Source of the DNA: Gracilaria domingensis
Taxonomy: Eukaryota; Rhodophyta; Florideophyceae; Gracilariales; Gracilariaceae
Direction: 5' to 3'
DNA: 64,000 nucleotides
Assembly (NCBI GenBank): GCA_022539475.1
Contig: VCMS01000037.1
Coordinates: forward strand, 278,364-342,363
A model generated the notes under the pieces. It was not told where the DNA came from. It ran no database searches and saw nothing but the letters and a program-made list of their open reading frames with translations. Positions 41,340-51,157 of this stretch are shown piece by piece (within the stretch, counting starts at the first letter, position 1; each line of letters starts with the position of its first letter). The position numbers and the translations under genes were made by a program.

Positions 41340-42368
41340 CTAGCCTTTCTTCTTGCTACTCTTCCCAGCTTTTTTCTTCTTGCCACCAGTTCGGCTTTCC
41401 TTGCGTTCCTTCAAGTTCTTTTCCCTTTGCTCTTGCCTCGACCGCTTCTCATCTTCAACAGCCTTCACTCTCTTTGCCCACTCCTCCTTGCTCTTTTCAT
41501 GCTTTCTCTTCTCCATCCGGATAGATTTTCTTATTTTCCCTACATCATCTTTCACAGAATCACCCCGCGCTCGTTGCATCGCTTTCTCAACCTCTCGCTC
41601 TTTCACCCTGTCTGAAACCATCTCGCCGGACACAAGTTCAGAATTCTCTTCTGTTCCGAGCTTCCGGTTCCGTCTTGTGGTTCGCTTGTCCAGCAGCTCC
41701 TTGTCCTCTTTTTCCTTCGTCGCAATTTCAAGCTGCTTCTGAAGCTCGCGTAGTTTCTTCTGAGTCAGTTTTCGTCGCTTTGATTTCCGCGGCTTATCTT
41801 CATCAGATGCAAAACCAGACAGCCTAGTAGTCTCCATAGCAGATTCCGAAGACTTCTGTTCACCCCCCATATTTTGTTCCACAGGATTGTCTTCGTTGGA
41901 TCCCGAAGCTTGATTCTGTTCTTCACTTGATGGTTTGTTTTCCGTGGACTTTTTCCTATTTTCCTTCCTTCTCTTCCTCGCCTTTTCAGCTTTTGCCTCC
42001 TCTCGTTTACGCTTCCTTCCGTCACGAATCTGTATGCTCTTCTCATCATCAGCTTTTCTCTCTGTCCTCTTGTCCATGATCTTCTGTCTTAACATTTGTC
42101 TCAATCGTTTCCGTTCTTCGCTCTCATTTACTGTATCAAGCTGTGAACGCTCTTCCTTCTTACGTCTTCTATTCCGCTTTTTGGGCTTAGAAGACGGCTG
42201 CTTTTCAGAAGAATCTGCTTTTGAGGATTTATTCGCTTTTTCTTTGACAGAGTTTTGGCCGCCGTACAGAGCCCTCGGGATCAAATCCAGAACCTTTCGC
42301 ATCCAAATCTCATCTTCTTCCTGATAGAAGCTAACTCTTTCTGCTTCTTTGTTCTCTGCGGGGGCCAT
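41340..42368 (-). CDS. SURF6/RRP14-type ribosome biogenesis protein
   Basis: 342 residues, ATG at 42368. Nucleolar proteins of this family bind rRNA precursors and are needed for 40S and 60S assembly. About half of the protein is K/R/E, mostly single alpha-helix. The C-terminal ~90 residues carry the Surf6 signature: a DDVGKIRKSIRMEKRKHEKSKEEW-like block near 282-305, then an R-x2-Q-x-REKN-L-x-ERKE repeat and a final GKKKKAGK tail. N-terminal residues 14-40 form a conserved-looking short domain. There is no enzyme domain. Composition alone could mislead, but the ordered motif supports the call. Confidence 0.75.
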   Translation of the reverse strand: MAPAENKEAERVSFYQEEDEIWMRKVLDLIPRALYGGQNSVKEKANKSSKADSSEKQPSSKPKKRNRRRKKEERSQLDTVNESEERKRLRQMLRQKIMDKRTERKADDEKSIQIRDGRKRKREEAKAEKARKRRKENRKKSTENKPSSEEQNQASGSNEDNPVEQNMGGEQKSSESAMETTRLSGFASDEDKPRKSKRRKLTQKKLRELQKQLEIATKEKEDKELLDKRTTRRNRKLGTEENSELVSGEMVSDRVKEREVEKAMQRARGDSVKDDVGKIRKSIRMEKRKHEKSKEEWAKRVKAVEDEKRSRQEQREKNLKERKESRTGGKKKKAGKSSKKKG

Positions 42369-42746
42369 TTTGCCTGCCAGTCGGCAACCAAGGCGTGTAA
42401 ATCGAAGAAGTGTTGCGGTACAAAGGCTGACGAAATGATAGCAAAGCGATGTATGTCCGGTGGCTCAACAGCGACGGAGTTGCTCTGCAACAGGTGCGTT
42501 GAAAAACGTGAATAATCACAATTTGAACAGCTCTAATTGACATGCATAGAACGTAATTTCGGTGGTGCTCTCTGCCACACACTGTCTTCGAGACTCGAAG
42601 TTCGAGTATCGCCCCGTGCCGGGATCGCATGCGAATTCTGAAGTTGTGACTGCGTTGCATCTCCATCACCAGGTCAGCATCGCTCCTACGATCGCTCCGG
42701 TCGAACTTCCAAAAGCATTAGAGCTTATAAATAGTTGCGCCTTATC
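42369..42746. promoter_or_regulatory. Divergent promoter region of SURF6 and NDUFA13 genes
   Basis: 378 bp. A TATAAATAG element at 42725-42733 is close to the NDUFA13 ATG and may not be the true core promoter. Confidence 0.45.
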
Positions 42747-43374
42747 ATGGCACAAACAACTGTTACTGGACCGCCCCAACCACCGCCAAGGACCGTCAGA
42801 CAAGAGGTTGCTCCTAAAGGAGGGTATGCGCGCATCAACGTCGCACGAAATGTTCCGAAGACCATCGGAACCGGGGCCGGTCCGCTGTTGTTCGGCACTG
42901 CGTTGTTAATGGGCTATGGAATGTATCGCGTCGGGTCTTTCAATGTGAAGAGAAGGTGCGTGTGTCGGTGCCAATTTGAACGAATCTAAGATGTGCGCGT
43001 TTGTGTGCTAACCGTAGTGCTTTTGCTTTCGTCTGCGTTACTTTGAATGCGTAGGGAGTTACGACAAGAGAAGAAAAACATTCGTTTAGCGATCATCCCG
43101 TTTCTGCAGGCTGAGGAGGATGCTCGTTTTGTAAAAAAGGTATGTTATACAATCGTACTGATTTGCTAGATTGCCACCGGTCCCGAAGCGTTTTTCGCAA
43201 GTGTCTAATTGTTGCCATCTCCGCCACTGGTTGACTCGACAGAGAGACGAATACAACATCTGGGAGGCTTCTGTTATGAAGGACGTTCCAGGATGGAAGG
43301 TTGGTGAGAATGTATATCAGACTAGAAAGTTTATGCCCCCGGTTGGAGGAGAGCCTCCATTTACTCACAACTAA
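42747..43374 (+). CDS. NDUFA13: Complex I subunit NDUFA13 (GRIM-19), three exons
   Basis: Exons 42747-42955, 43055-43139 and 43243-43374 give 141 residues (human 144). It is an accessory subunit of mitochondrial NADH dehydrogenase with one membrane helix. Introns of 99 nt (GTGCGT...GTAG) and 103 nt (GTATGT...ACAG) both keep phase. Conserved features: the Q-x3-P-x-GGY-x-x-I N-terminal motif (about 21-36), the single membrane helix about 48-67, a [23 protein letters not shown] block across exon 2, and the diagnostic [14 protein letters not shown] segment in exon 3. No single exon shows the whole protein. Confidence 0.9.
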
Positions 43375-43859
43375 AGACCATCCACGCCTACCTCACGCTT
43401 TGACTACTCCTCCCAATGAGAACAGTTGCTTCACTTGTAGTTCGAGATAGACCGAAACAAACCATTCAGCGATAGGATTACCCGTCAGTGATGGTTGACT
43501 TTCGTTTTGAAGCCGTTCCACCAAATTCTAAACAAAAATCCCCAATTTGATCACTCGCTGCATCCTCTCGTAGGAAAACCCTCGTGATGACGAAGTTCTC
43601 CCTCTGGGAATTCGTCCATATGACGATCCGTTCAGTTTGTATACGCCCGCTTCTCCTGCACGACGTCAACCGAACTTGCTCCTATATCGAAGCTCATGGA
43701 CAGCGGCCAATCCAAGACAATTCGTATTAACCCATTGACTCTTGGCACACACCTATATCGCCCGTGTGCATGGGCTGTTGTTACGTTGTTACCCCGCGAA
43801 TAACCTCAAGCTTGCTGCAAGAAAGCTAGAAACTTTCGGCTTATGGAGAACCATTAGAA
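43375..43859. other. Intergenic
   Basis: 485 bp with nothing recognised. Confidence 0.6.
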
Positions 43860-45095
43860 ATGAACCGACTCATTGCTGCAGCATCTGAAGTTCCTATTCT
43901 TATTGTTGGTGGCGGTCTTGGAGGATTCACAGCCGCTCTATCCTTACATCGAGCGGGAATTCAGAATAATATCATTATGCCAATGCAGAACTTCACCCAG
44001 AAAGCAAGAACTGGCGTGTTCTTGGGCGGCTCAGCTGTACGAATTCTGGATCGGTTAGGGCTTGGCTCGCAATATCGTGCGCTCGGAACGCCCCTGTACC
44101 AAATCCAGGTAGAGAATATCAAAGGAAAGCAAATCATAGGCTTCCAACTTGATGATATTGGAACGGAAGTATGGACAGTCCCACGAGAATACATGCAGCA
44201 GCTTTTCCTGGAATCTATTCCCCCAGAGTCTGTTTCCTTTAATACCAAGTTTCGTTCGCTCCAACTTCAAACAGCTGGCGTTAAGGTGAAGATTCTTGAC
44301 CTCAACAAAGGGAAAATTCCCTCAAATGAGGGACAACAGGCTTTTATAGACACAAGGTTCGTCATTGGTGCAGATGGCCTTAACTCAGCTGTGCGCATGT
44401 GTATGTCTCGCCCAGTAATGACTGCGCCTTCTGGGGTATTTTCTTGGCAAGCTGTTGTTCGAAATCGCAACATGGATGACTTCCCGTTACATATTGGAAA
44501 GGAAATATGGGACGAAAACCTCCGATTCGGGTTTGCTAGGATGACACCGAATGAAGTTGTTTGGTGGGCGATTGTCTCGGACCTTCACGAAGTCATTCTT
44601 CGGCCTTTCGCTCCTCATTTGATGCGATTCTTTCAGAGCTTCCCAACTTCTGTTCTGGAGCTCATTGATTCCATCGAATCAGACAGGGATATTCGTCGTG
44701 CAGAGATGAAGAAAGTGTGGCCTGAAGAGTTCCCATGGGTAGATAACAATTCTTCCCGAATTGCTCTCGTAGGAGATGCAGGACGTCCGCGGAACATTGG
44801 AAACTTTCACACTAGTACAACCCTTTCCATAGAAGACAGTTATGTCCTAGCCAATTATCTTGCTGATCAGAACGAAAAAGGCATGCTGACTGTTGGCCCA
44901 AGATTGGAACCTTACGCATTGAACAGAAGCGAGCGCAAAGCTATCATAGACCAGTTCTCAACTCGCTACAACATACTTTCCTTCTCGAAATCTCTTCTTC
45001 GTAAGTACGTAACAAAACAATTGCTCCGAATATCTGTGGAACAACTCGCACTTGGTGCAATGCCTTTGACGCTACCAGGTGATTCAATAAGGTAA
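43860..45095 (+). CDS. FAD-dependent monooxygenase, zeaxanthin-epoxidase/salicylate-hydroxylase class
   Basis: 411 residues, ATG at 43860, no intron. This class uses FAD and NAD(P)H to hydroxylate or epoxidise small organic substrates. The FAD-binding GGGLGG is at 16-21 right after a beta strand. The second motif, GADGLNSAVR, occupies about 174-183. The third (GD) motif, ALVGDAGRPRNIG near 304-316, is unusual: the common A-H after GDA is replaced by GR, and the P-x3-GQG part is diverged, although an S-IED-S helix follows. There is no visible transit peptide because the FAD strand starts at residue 12. The substrate cannot be named. The gene converges with SMC1 59 bp downstream. Confidence 0.75.
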   Translation: MNRLIAAASEVPILIVGGGLGGFTAALSLHRAGIQNNIIMPMQNFTQKARTGVFLGGSAVRILDRLGLGSQYRALGTPLYQIQVENIKGKQIIGFQLDDIGTEVWTVPREYMQQLFLESIPPESVSFNTKFRSLQLQTAGVKVKILDLNKGKIPSNEGQQAFIDTRFVIGADGLNSAVRMCMSRPVMTAPSGVFSWQAVVRNRNMDDFPLHIGKEIWDENLRFGFARMTPNEVVWWAIVSDLHEVILRPFAPHLMRFFQSFPTSVLELIDSIESDRDIRRAEMKKVWPEEFPWVDNNSSRIALVGDAGRPRNIGNFHTSTTLSIEDSYVLANYLADQNEKGMLTVGPRLEPYALNRSERKAIIDQFSTRYNILSFSKSLLRKYVTKQLLRISVEQLALGAMPLTLPGDSIR

Positions 45096-45154
45096 CATTT
45101 CTAGCACATCACCATCTCTACAAGATCATATTGGCAACTCTCGGTCTCGGATAC

Positions 45155-48100
45155 CTATTGAGCCGCTACTGGTGTTGACGAACGCTCGTCAAAATCCGTG
45201 AGGTCAAGAGTAAGAAGACGAGATGACTGCAGCATAATATCTCTATATATACCCACTAATGCATCTGCTCGTTCATAGAAAGAATCTTTCAAACTGATGA
45301 CGATCGTTTGCAAGTCGGATGCGCGCGATCGGACGTAAGATGAGACACGCCCAACATTCAAGTTGTCGAGAGCCGCATCAATCTCGTCTAGAACAAAGAA
45401 GGGACTTGGACGGAAGTCGTGGATTGCAAAAAGAAGCGCGAGAGCAGCTACTGTTCTTTCTCCACCGCTCAATTGGTCCATGTCCCGAAAACGTTTGGTT
45501 GGTGGCATGGCATTGAACTTAATTCCACCAAGATATGGCTCATCTTGTTGTTCCAAGTAAAGGCTTGCTGTCCCACCCATTGGATACGCAGCGCTCCTGG
45601 TTAATTGCTTGTAAACTTCGTCGATTTTGTTTGCGACATGGCTAAAGCAAGCACCAAAGCGGTCTTGCCTTTTCTGTTTGACGTCTTCAAACCGTTGTGC
45701 TGCTTTGCGAGCCCTCTCTCTAGCTTGCTCTGCCTCACGATCGATTTCCGCAAGCTTCTCGTTCACGTCTGACATATGCTCATTGGCTTTCATATTTGGA
45801 GCAAGTCCATCCAGTTGATGCTCCATTGCTCGAATCTTCTCGGAATATGAATCAAGCATTTCTTTTTGCTTATCTACCGTGGCGGCTGCTCGATGACGGC
45901 GTGAAAGACTGGAGTAGTCGATTTTGATGTTTGCGTCAACAGTGACTTGATTTCCGTCGTTGTCAGTTTCCACAGGAGTTTCCATAGGAGTGTCACCATC
46001 CTCGTCCCTTTCCACTTCCTCCATCTCTGAATCGTCGTCGCTAACCTGGTCTCGGGTGGGAATTCTCACTTGTCCAACCTTTGCGTTGGTCAACAGTTTC
46101 AGCCGTTGGTTTTGGAGTTGTTCCATTCTAGATCGTTTAAGCATAAGTTCTTTCTCGGTTTCTGCAACACCTTCGGTCTCCTTTCGATATTCCTGACGCT
46201 TCTCAGTTATTAAATCCGACGTACTTGCCTTCTGTTGTATTATGTCTTCAATTTCCTTCTGCATTTGCTGTAACCGGCTTTCGAACTCGGTTCTCTTAGT
46301 CCCAAGACTTGAAAGATTTTCTTCGACACTCGACAGTCTTTCTCTTTGACTCTCGATCTTTCTCTGTATACGAATGGAGGACGATTTGTCCTGTCGGCCC
46401 GTTTGGAACTTTAGAGAGCTCTGCAGCCCAGATTCCTTCGTTTGGAGTTCTACTACTCGCCCTCTTAACTTCTGAGATTTCTGGACAAACTGTTCCTCAA
46501 ATTGCTGCACTGACTCTACATTGTGACGCGAAGCAAAGTCACCAAATAACTCATTCTCCAAGCCATGCAGCTGATCCTCAACAGATTTGACTTTCTCGTC
46601 CGCATTCTTGCTCTCCGAAATAGCCTTTTGAATCTGAGGGATCAGACTGTCTAATTCACTGGTTGTTTGCTCCACATCCTTTTGTAAAGACTTAGCACGG
46701 CTGAGGGCATCTCGTCGGTCCTGTCCAATCATATGCAACCGCCGATTCATATCATCTATCTTTTCTGCAAGCGTTGCGGCCCTTTGTCGTTCAGAATCAG
46801 CGGATCCAAGTGCGTCAAGCTCTTGCTGTGCCTGGTTACGCTTTTGCTTTAATCTCTCGATTTCTCCGCGATTCCACTTCCGGGTAGCGCTTGCGTCCCC
46901 TCGACCCATCCCCCCAGTCATGAAGCCGGCCGTAGAAATCAGAGTGCCGTCAAGAGTGCATACTTTCACCTTGCGTCTTCCCTCATATGCCAGACGTCGA
47001 GCTTCGTCAAGGGTATCGCAAATGATTGAATTTCCAGCAGCATAAAGTACAGCTTTCTCGTATATATCTCGATACTTCACAACATCAAAAGTAAGACGAA
47101 CCGTACCCCCTAGGCGACGTAGTGATTCATCCAACGGCTGAGGTCTGACATCTTCAAGGGGAATGAACGATATGACTCCCACCCTGTTGTCCTTAAGAAA
47201 TCGGACACATTCGGCCCCAGTTTGTTTGTTATCGATAACTACAGCATCCATTTGCTTTCCAAAGCTAATGGCCACAGCCTCGCGATATCGCGCTTGGATT
47301 GGCTGACATAAATCGGATAATCTTCCGTGGACTCCGGGAAAAAGACTTTTCATTCTCTGAACGGCATCATTAACAACTTTCTCTCGTCCGCTTTCATGCA
47401 TATCTGCCTTAGCATCCCGAAGAGCCTGAGTAGCACTCATAAAAGATTGTTCTAGTTGCCTTCGAACAGATGTGCGTTCCGCATTTACTTCACCAAGACG
47501 AGCGTAGTCACTCTTCAAGGTACGCACCTCTCTCTCAGTGTCTCTCATCTGTTGAGCAAGGTCTGCAGCTTTGTTCTCGTAAAAATTCACATCATTTGCA
47601 GCCGTTGAAACTCGTTCACGTAACAGTTTCTCACGGCTCTCAAGAACTTCCCTCTCGTTGGAAAGACTCGTAGCGCTTCTCTTTCTTGCTTCAAGCTCTT
47701 GTTCCAAAGCAGATGTTCTCGCTGCAACAGCTTCCTTCAATGACCTATACTCCGCCATGCTTTCAGGAGATATATCAGCTTCTTCCGCCTCTTTAATTTC
47801 TCTCTCCAAATTCGCAATCTCTTCCCGGCATTCGCGAAGCTCCTTCTCAAGAGAACTCAGAGACGCAACGCCCTTTTCGAAGTCATCTCGAAGTTTTGCC
47901 AACATGTTCTCATCCCCCTTAATTCGACGAGTAAGTACTGATCTCTCAGTTTGGTGCTTCACTTCGATAGGGCGTAGCTTCTCTATTTCATCGGTCAGGC
48001 GCTTCTTTCTTCGCTCCAGTTTTGCCCTATCCCTCTCTAGGTCAGCCAGTTTTCGTTTTTCAGCCTTCAAAGCAGATTCTTTCTTCGCAGATCGACGCTG

Positions 48101-48880
48101 TTGATCTTCCAGTTCATCGGTAATGTCTTTCACCGCTGACTTAAAAGTCCTGAGGTCCGTATCAACGTGAAAGAGCTCAAAGAGTGCTTTCTCGGTCTTC
48201 ATATCTTCAATTTGTCTTTGAAGACGCTTAAAACGTTCGGCTTCTTCCTTCTGTTCCTTACAATGTCGCTTTTCTGCTGCCATGCTCTTTCGCTTCCTCC
48301 AGAAGTGCGTTACTTCTTCTTCCGCCGTGTCGCGTTCAGTCCGAGCCTCTTGATACTCGTTACGGAACTCTGTAGACTCGGAGATTTCTTCAAACATGTT
48401 AGTGAGCTCCTTCGGAGATTTTGAGGCAATCCCTTCAACCTCATTTTGAAAAACAAGAAAGTTTCTCGCCTTCACCAGAACACCTATTTTAGCAAGTTCC
48501 GCGTTATAGGTTTCAAGATTCACAACTTGTCCACTGACGCGGTATTCGCTAGAGCCATTCGTTGTAACAGTTCGCATGAACTCCAGTTCGTCTACTTGTT
48601 CTCCCTCGTTGTTCTTGCGATAAATCAGCTTTACATAGGCCTTTCTGGTCGTGGGGTTGTCCTCAGGATCTTCAAGGTTACGGTAGACCAAATCTCTTAG
48701 TTGATTTCCACGCAACTGACTCGTGCGCACGCCGAGAACGAATGATATGGCATCCATAAGATTACTCTTTCCACTGCCATTAGTGCCTATGATGGCCGTA
48801 AAGCCCTTAAACGGGCCAACCATGACTGTCCCACCATAGCTCTTGAAGTTGTGGAGTTCAAGACGATCTAAACGTCCCAT
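45155..48880 (-). CDS. SMC1: SMC1, cohesin subunit
   Basis: 1241 residues, ATG at 48880; yeast Smc1 has 1225. With Smc3 it forms the ATPase ring that holds sister chromatids. Walker A GTNGSGKSN is at about 32-40. A long coiled coil runs to about 505, the hinge spans about 510-680 (FPGVHGRLSDLC, KQMDAVVID and TLDGTLISTAGFMTGG landmarks), and a second coiled coil carries an acidic D/E patch near 975-990. The C-terminal head has the signature LSGGERTVAALALLFAIH and Walker B FFVLDEIDAALD. The N-terminal LRDLVYR region and the NFLVFQNEVEGIA box separate SMC1 from other SMCs. It is divergent to the nucleolar GTPase gene. Confidence 0.93.
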   Translation of the reverse strand: MGRLDRLELHNFKSYGGTVMVGPFKGFTAIIGTNGSGKSNLMDAISFVLGVRTSQLRGNQLRDLVYRNLEDPEDNPTTRKAYVKLIYRKNNEGEQVDELEFMRTVTTNGSSEYRVSGQVVNLETYNAELAKIGVLVKARNFLVFQNEVEGIASKSPKELTNMFEEISESTEFRNEYQEARTERDTAEEEVTHFWRKRKSMAAEKRHCKEQKEEAERFKRLQRQIEDMKTEKALFELFHVDTDLRTFKSAVKDITDELEDQQRRSAKKESALKAEKRKLADLERDRAKLERRKKRLTDEIEKLRPIEVKHQTERSVLTRRIKGDENMLAKLRDDFEKGVASLSSLEKELRECREEIANLEREIKEAEEADISPESMAEYRSLKEAVAARTSALEQELEARKRSATSLSNEREVLESREKLLRERVSTAANDVNFYENKAADLAQQMRDTEREVRTLKSDYARLGEVNAERTSVRRQLEQSFMSATQALRDAKADMHESGREKVVNDAVQRMKSLFPGVHGRLSDLCQPIQARYREAVAISFGKQMDAVVIDNKQTGAECVRFLKDNRVGVISFIPLEDVRPQPLDESLRRLGGTVRLTFDVVKYRDIYEKAVLYAAGNSIICDTLDEARRLAYEGRRKVKVCTLDGTLISTAGFMTGGMGRGDASATRKWNRGEIERLKQKRNQAQQELDALGSADSERQRAATLAEKIDDMNRRLHMIGQDRRDALSRAKSLQKDVEQTTSELDSLIPQIQKAISESKNADEKVKSVEDQLHGLENELFGDFASRHNVESVQQFEEQFVQKSQKLRGRVVELQTKESGLQSSLKFQTGRQDKSSSIRIQRKIESQRERLSSVEENLSSLGTKRTEFESRLQQMQKEIEDIIQQKASTSDLITEKRQEYRKETEGVAETEKELMLKRSRMEQLQNQRLKLLTNAKVGQVRIPTRDQVSDDDSEMEEVERDEDGDTPMETPVETDNDGNQVTVDANIKIDYSSLSRRHRAAATVDKQKEMLDSYSEKIRAMEHQLDGLAPNMKANEHMSDVNEKLAEIDREAEQARERARKAAQRFEDVKQKRQDRFGACFSHVANKIDEVYKQLTRSAAYPMGGTASLYLEQQDEPYLGGIKFNAMPPTKRFRDMDQLSGGERTVAALALLFAIHDFRPSPFFVLDEIDAALDNLNVGRVSSYVRSRASDLQTIVISLKDSFYERADALVGIYRDIMLQSSRLLTLDLTDFDERSSTPVAAQ

Positions 48881-49538
48881 TCTGCACTTCCTGAAGCACT
48901 TCTATGAAGCAACTCCAGAAAGTCTGGATTCCCAGAGTTGTTTCGACGATGAGACGCCTTCTATTTTACTTGGAGCAGATTTACTGGCGTCTCATGAGAT
49001 ACGATGACGGAAGATGTAGGAGACAGCTTTGTTTCGCTTCGCTTCCCGCGAAAATGATCTGCAAAATTTGCATGCCATAATAAATGTTGTTTAAATTTAA
49101 AGAAAACCTGCTGTCCACATACTTGTACAGGTATGTCAGCACTTGTATGAAGGGTACGACGGTACGTGTACCCTGTACGAAGTTGAAGGTCATTCATGAA
49201 AGAGAATGGGTAGGCCCCCCACTGACCTGACCACGTACACGTACACGTATGTGTGTAACCGCGAAAGCAACAGAGCTTTCACGGCGCACAGTTCACCGCA
49301 ACTCGCCGCTGTCCCCGACGACGACGCCGACAGCTCCAAAGATACAGAAGCCTGCCTGTTTCAGCATCTTTTGTGCGGCACCTGTTAGACCCGACTCCTT
49401 CGTCTTCCCTCTTAATACGAACGTGGTGGAACTTGGGAGACCCGTGCGGTTCACACTCCCGGTCATCAATTCGTATTTGCGTACCGCTGCTCACCCCTAC
49501 TTTCTCTACGTCACGGTTGCAACTCGAGTCGTTTCACA
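48881..49538. promoter_or_regulatory. Divergent promoter region of SMC1 and a nucleolar GTPase
   Basis: 658 bp, no gene. Carries repeated ACGTACAC words, including a near-palindrome around 49155-49175 and a run at about 49231-49250. Confidence 0.5.
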
Positions 49539-51104
49539 ATGGCGCCACACGTCAAGAGTAAACGCCAAACGCTTAAACACAAGTATAAAGTCGAGAAGAA
49601 GGTACGACAACATCGCAGAGAGGTGCGCCGTGCCAACAAACACAAGCCAGAAGTGAGAAAGATTCGCAAAAAGGATCCAGGCATTCCAAATCTATGGCCT
49701 TTCAAAAAGCAGATGATGGAAGCTATCGAGCGAAAGAAAGCGCAGGAAGCAGAAGCGAAGAGAGCAATGCTTGAGGCGCGTCGAGAAGCAAACAAGGAAA
49801 TGGATGCGGCTGGGATGGACCCCGCTCTTCTAGATGTTGCAGCTGATGCTAACCGACGAGCCGCAGAATTTGAAAGTCGCCAACACGAAGAAGATGGAGA
49901 ACCCGAAGCTTCTTCCGGTCTGACTCAAGATGGCTCGAGACGGGCGTTCATGAAAGAATTTAAGAAAGTCCTAGAAAGCTCCGACGTTATCCTAGAAGTT
50001 TTGGATGCCAGAGATCCTATCGGATGCCGCTGCTACGAAGCAGAGAAAGCAGTTCTAACCGCTTCGGGGGGAGCTAAAAGAATCGTCCTTGTTCTGAACA
50101 AAGTAGATATGGTGCCAAAAGAGATAGCTGACAAGTGGCTGTCGTACCTTCGCAATGAATTTCCTACCGTTCCCTTCCGCGCATCTGTTGAACAAAGTCG
50201 GTCAAAAGGGCAGGCCAACATGACTGCTCTCGCCGCGTCGTCCGTCAATACTTCAGAGTGCCTTGGAGCAGCCAACTTGCTCTCGCTTCTGAAGAACTAC
50301 TCGAGGACCCGGAATTTGAAGACATCGGTTACCGTTGGAGTCATTGGATACCCAAATGTTGGTAAGAGCTCACTGATAAACTCCTTGAAGAGATGTCGTG
50401 CTGTTTCAGCGGGAGCCACTCCGGGGCTCACCCGAAACGCTCAAGAAGTCCATCTCGACAAGAATATTCGCCTAATAGATTGTCCCGGAATTGTCTTCTC
50501 CGCCAACCAGGCCGATGCTCTCGTGCTCAGAAACTGTATCAAAATTGAGCAGCTCCATGATCCAATATCACCAGTGGAGACAATCATCAAGAGGGTGGGG
50601 GGAGAACCTTTGATGGTGGCGTATAGCGTTCCGCAGTTTGACAATGTCACGGAATTCTTGGCGTACCTCTGTTCCTCGCGAGGGAAGTTCAGAAGGGGGG
50701 GTTCGTATGATGTGGAAGCTGCAGCGAGAATCGTTCTCCAAGACTGGAACAGCGGAAAGATACCGTTCTACACGCTTCCTCCGAAGGGCCCTAGCACGGC
50801 TCACCTCAGCGCCTCTATTGTTCAACAATGGAGCCAAGAGTTCGATATTAACGGCGTTAAAGAAGGAGAAGCTGCCCGTTTGGAGTCGATGGCACAAGCC
50901 CCAACCGTGCAGTTCGCAAGCGCTTCAGCGTCTACGCCGCAGATGAATACGGAAGGTAACATGACAGATGAAACTCCGGAAAACGAGAAAAAGGACTCAG
51001 GGAATGCCAACACTGAACCCACTTTCCATGTTGCTCCGAAGGCAGCGAAAGGAATTCTTAAAAAGAAATCACGAGTTAACCAGGACAAAATGGAGCTTCA
51101 ATAA
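49539..51104 (+). CDS. Nucleostemin/GNL3-type nucleolar GTPase (circularly permuted)
   Basis: 521 residues, ATG at 49539, no intron. Members of this family bind nucleolar pre-60S particles and help their export. A basic GN3L/Grn1 N-terminus (about 5-50) is followed by a coiled coil (about 60-115). The permuted GTPase has its motifs in the order G4 NKVD (about 187), G1 GYPNVGKSS (about 270), G2 T in ATPGLT and G3 DCPG (about 313), which is diagnostic of the YlqF/YawG group. The tail is acidic and ends with a basic GILKKKSR. It most resembles the GNL3/Nug1 branch. It converges with the TFB4 gene, with stops 53 bp apart. Confidence 0.88.
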   Translation: MAPHVKSKRQTLKHKYKVEKKVRQHRREVRRANKHKPEVRKIRKKDPGIPNLWPFKKQMMEAIERKKAQEAEAKRAMLEARREANKEMDAAGMDPALLDVAADANRRAAEFESRQHEEDGEPEASSGLTQDGSRRAFMKEFKKVLESSDVILEVLDARDPIGCRCYEAEKAVLTASGGAKRIVLVLNKVDMVPKEIADKWLSYLRNEFPTVPFRASVEQSRSKGQANMTALAASSVNTSECLGAANLLSLLKNYSRTRNLKTSVTVGVIGYPNVGKSSLINSLKRCRAVSAGATPGLTRNAQEVHLDKNIRLIDCPGIVFSANQADALVLRNCIKIEQLHDPISPVETIIKRVGGEPLMVAYSVPQFDNVTEFLAYLCSSRGKFRRGGSYDVEAAARIVLQDWNSGKIPFYTLPPKGPSTAHLSASIVQQWSQEFDINGVKEGEAARLESMAQAPTVQFASASASTPQMNTEGNMTDETPENEKKDSGNANTEPTFHVAPKAAKGILKKKSRVNQDKMELQ

Positions 51105-51157
51105 ACGACCATATTGTAGCGGTGTTCATAGTGTTCATCATAACGTAAAAATTTCAT

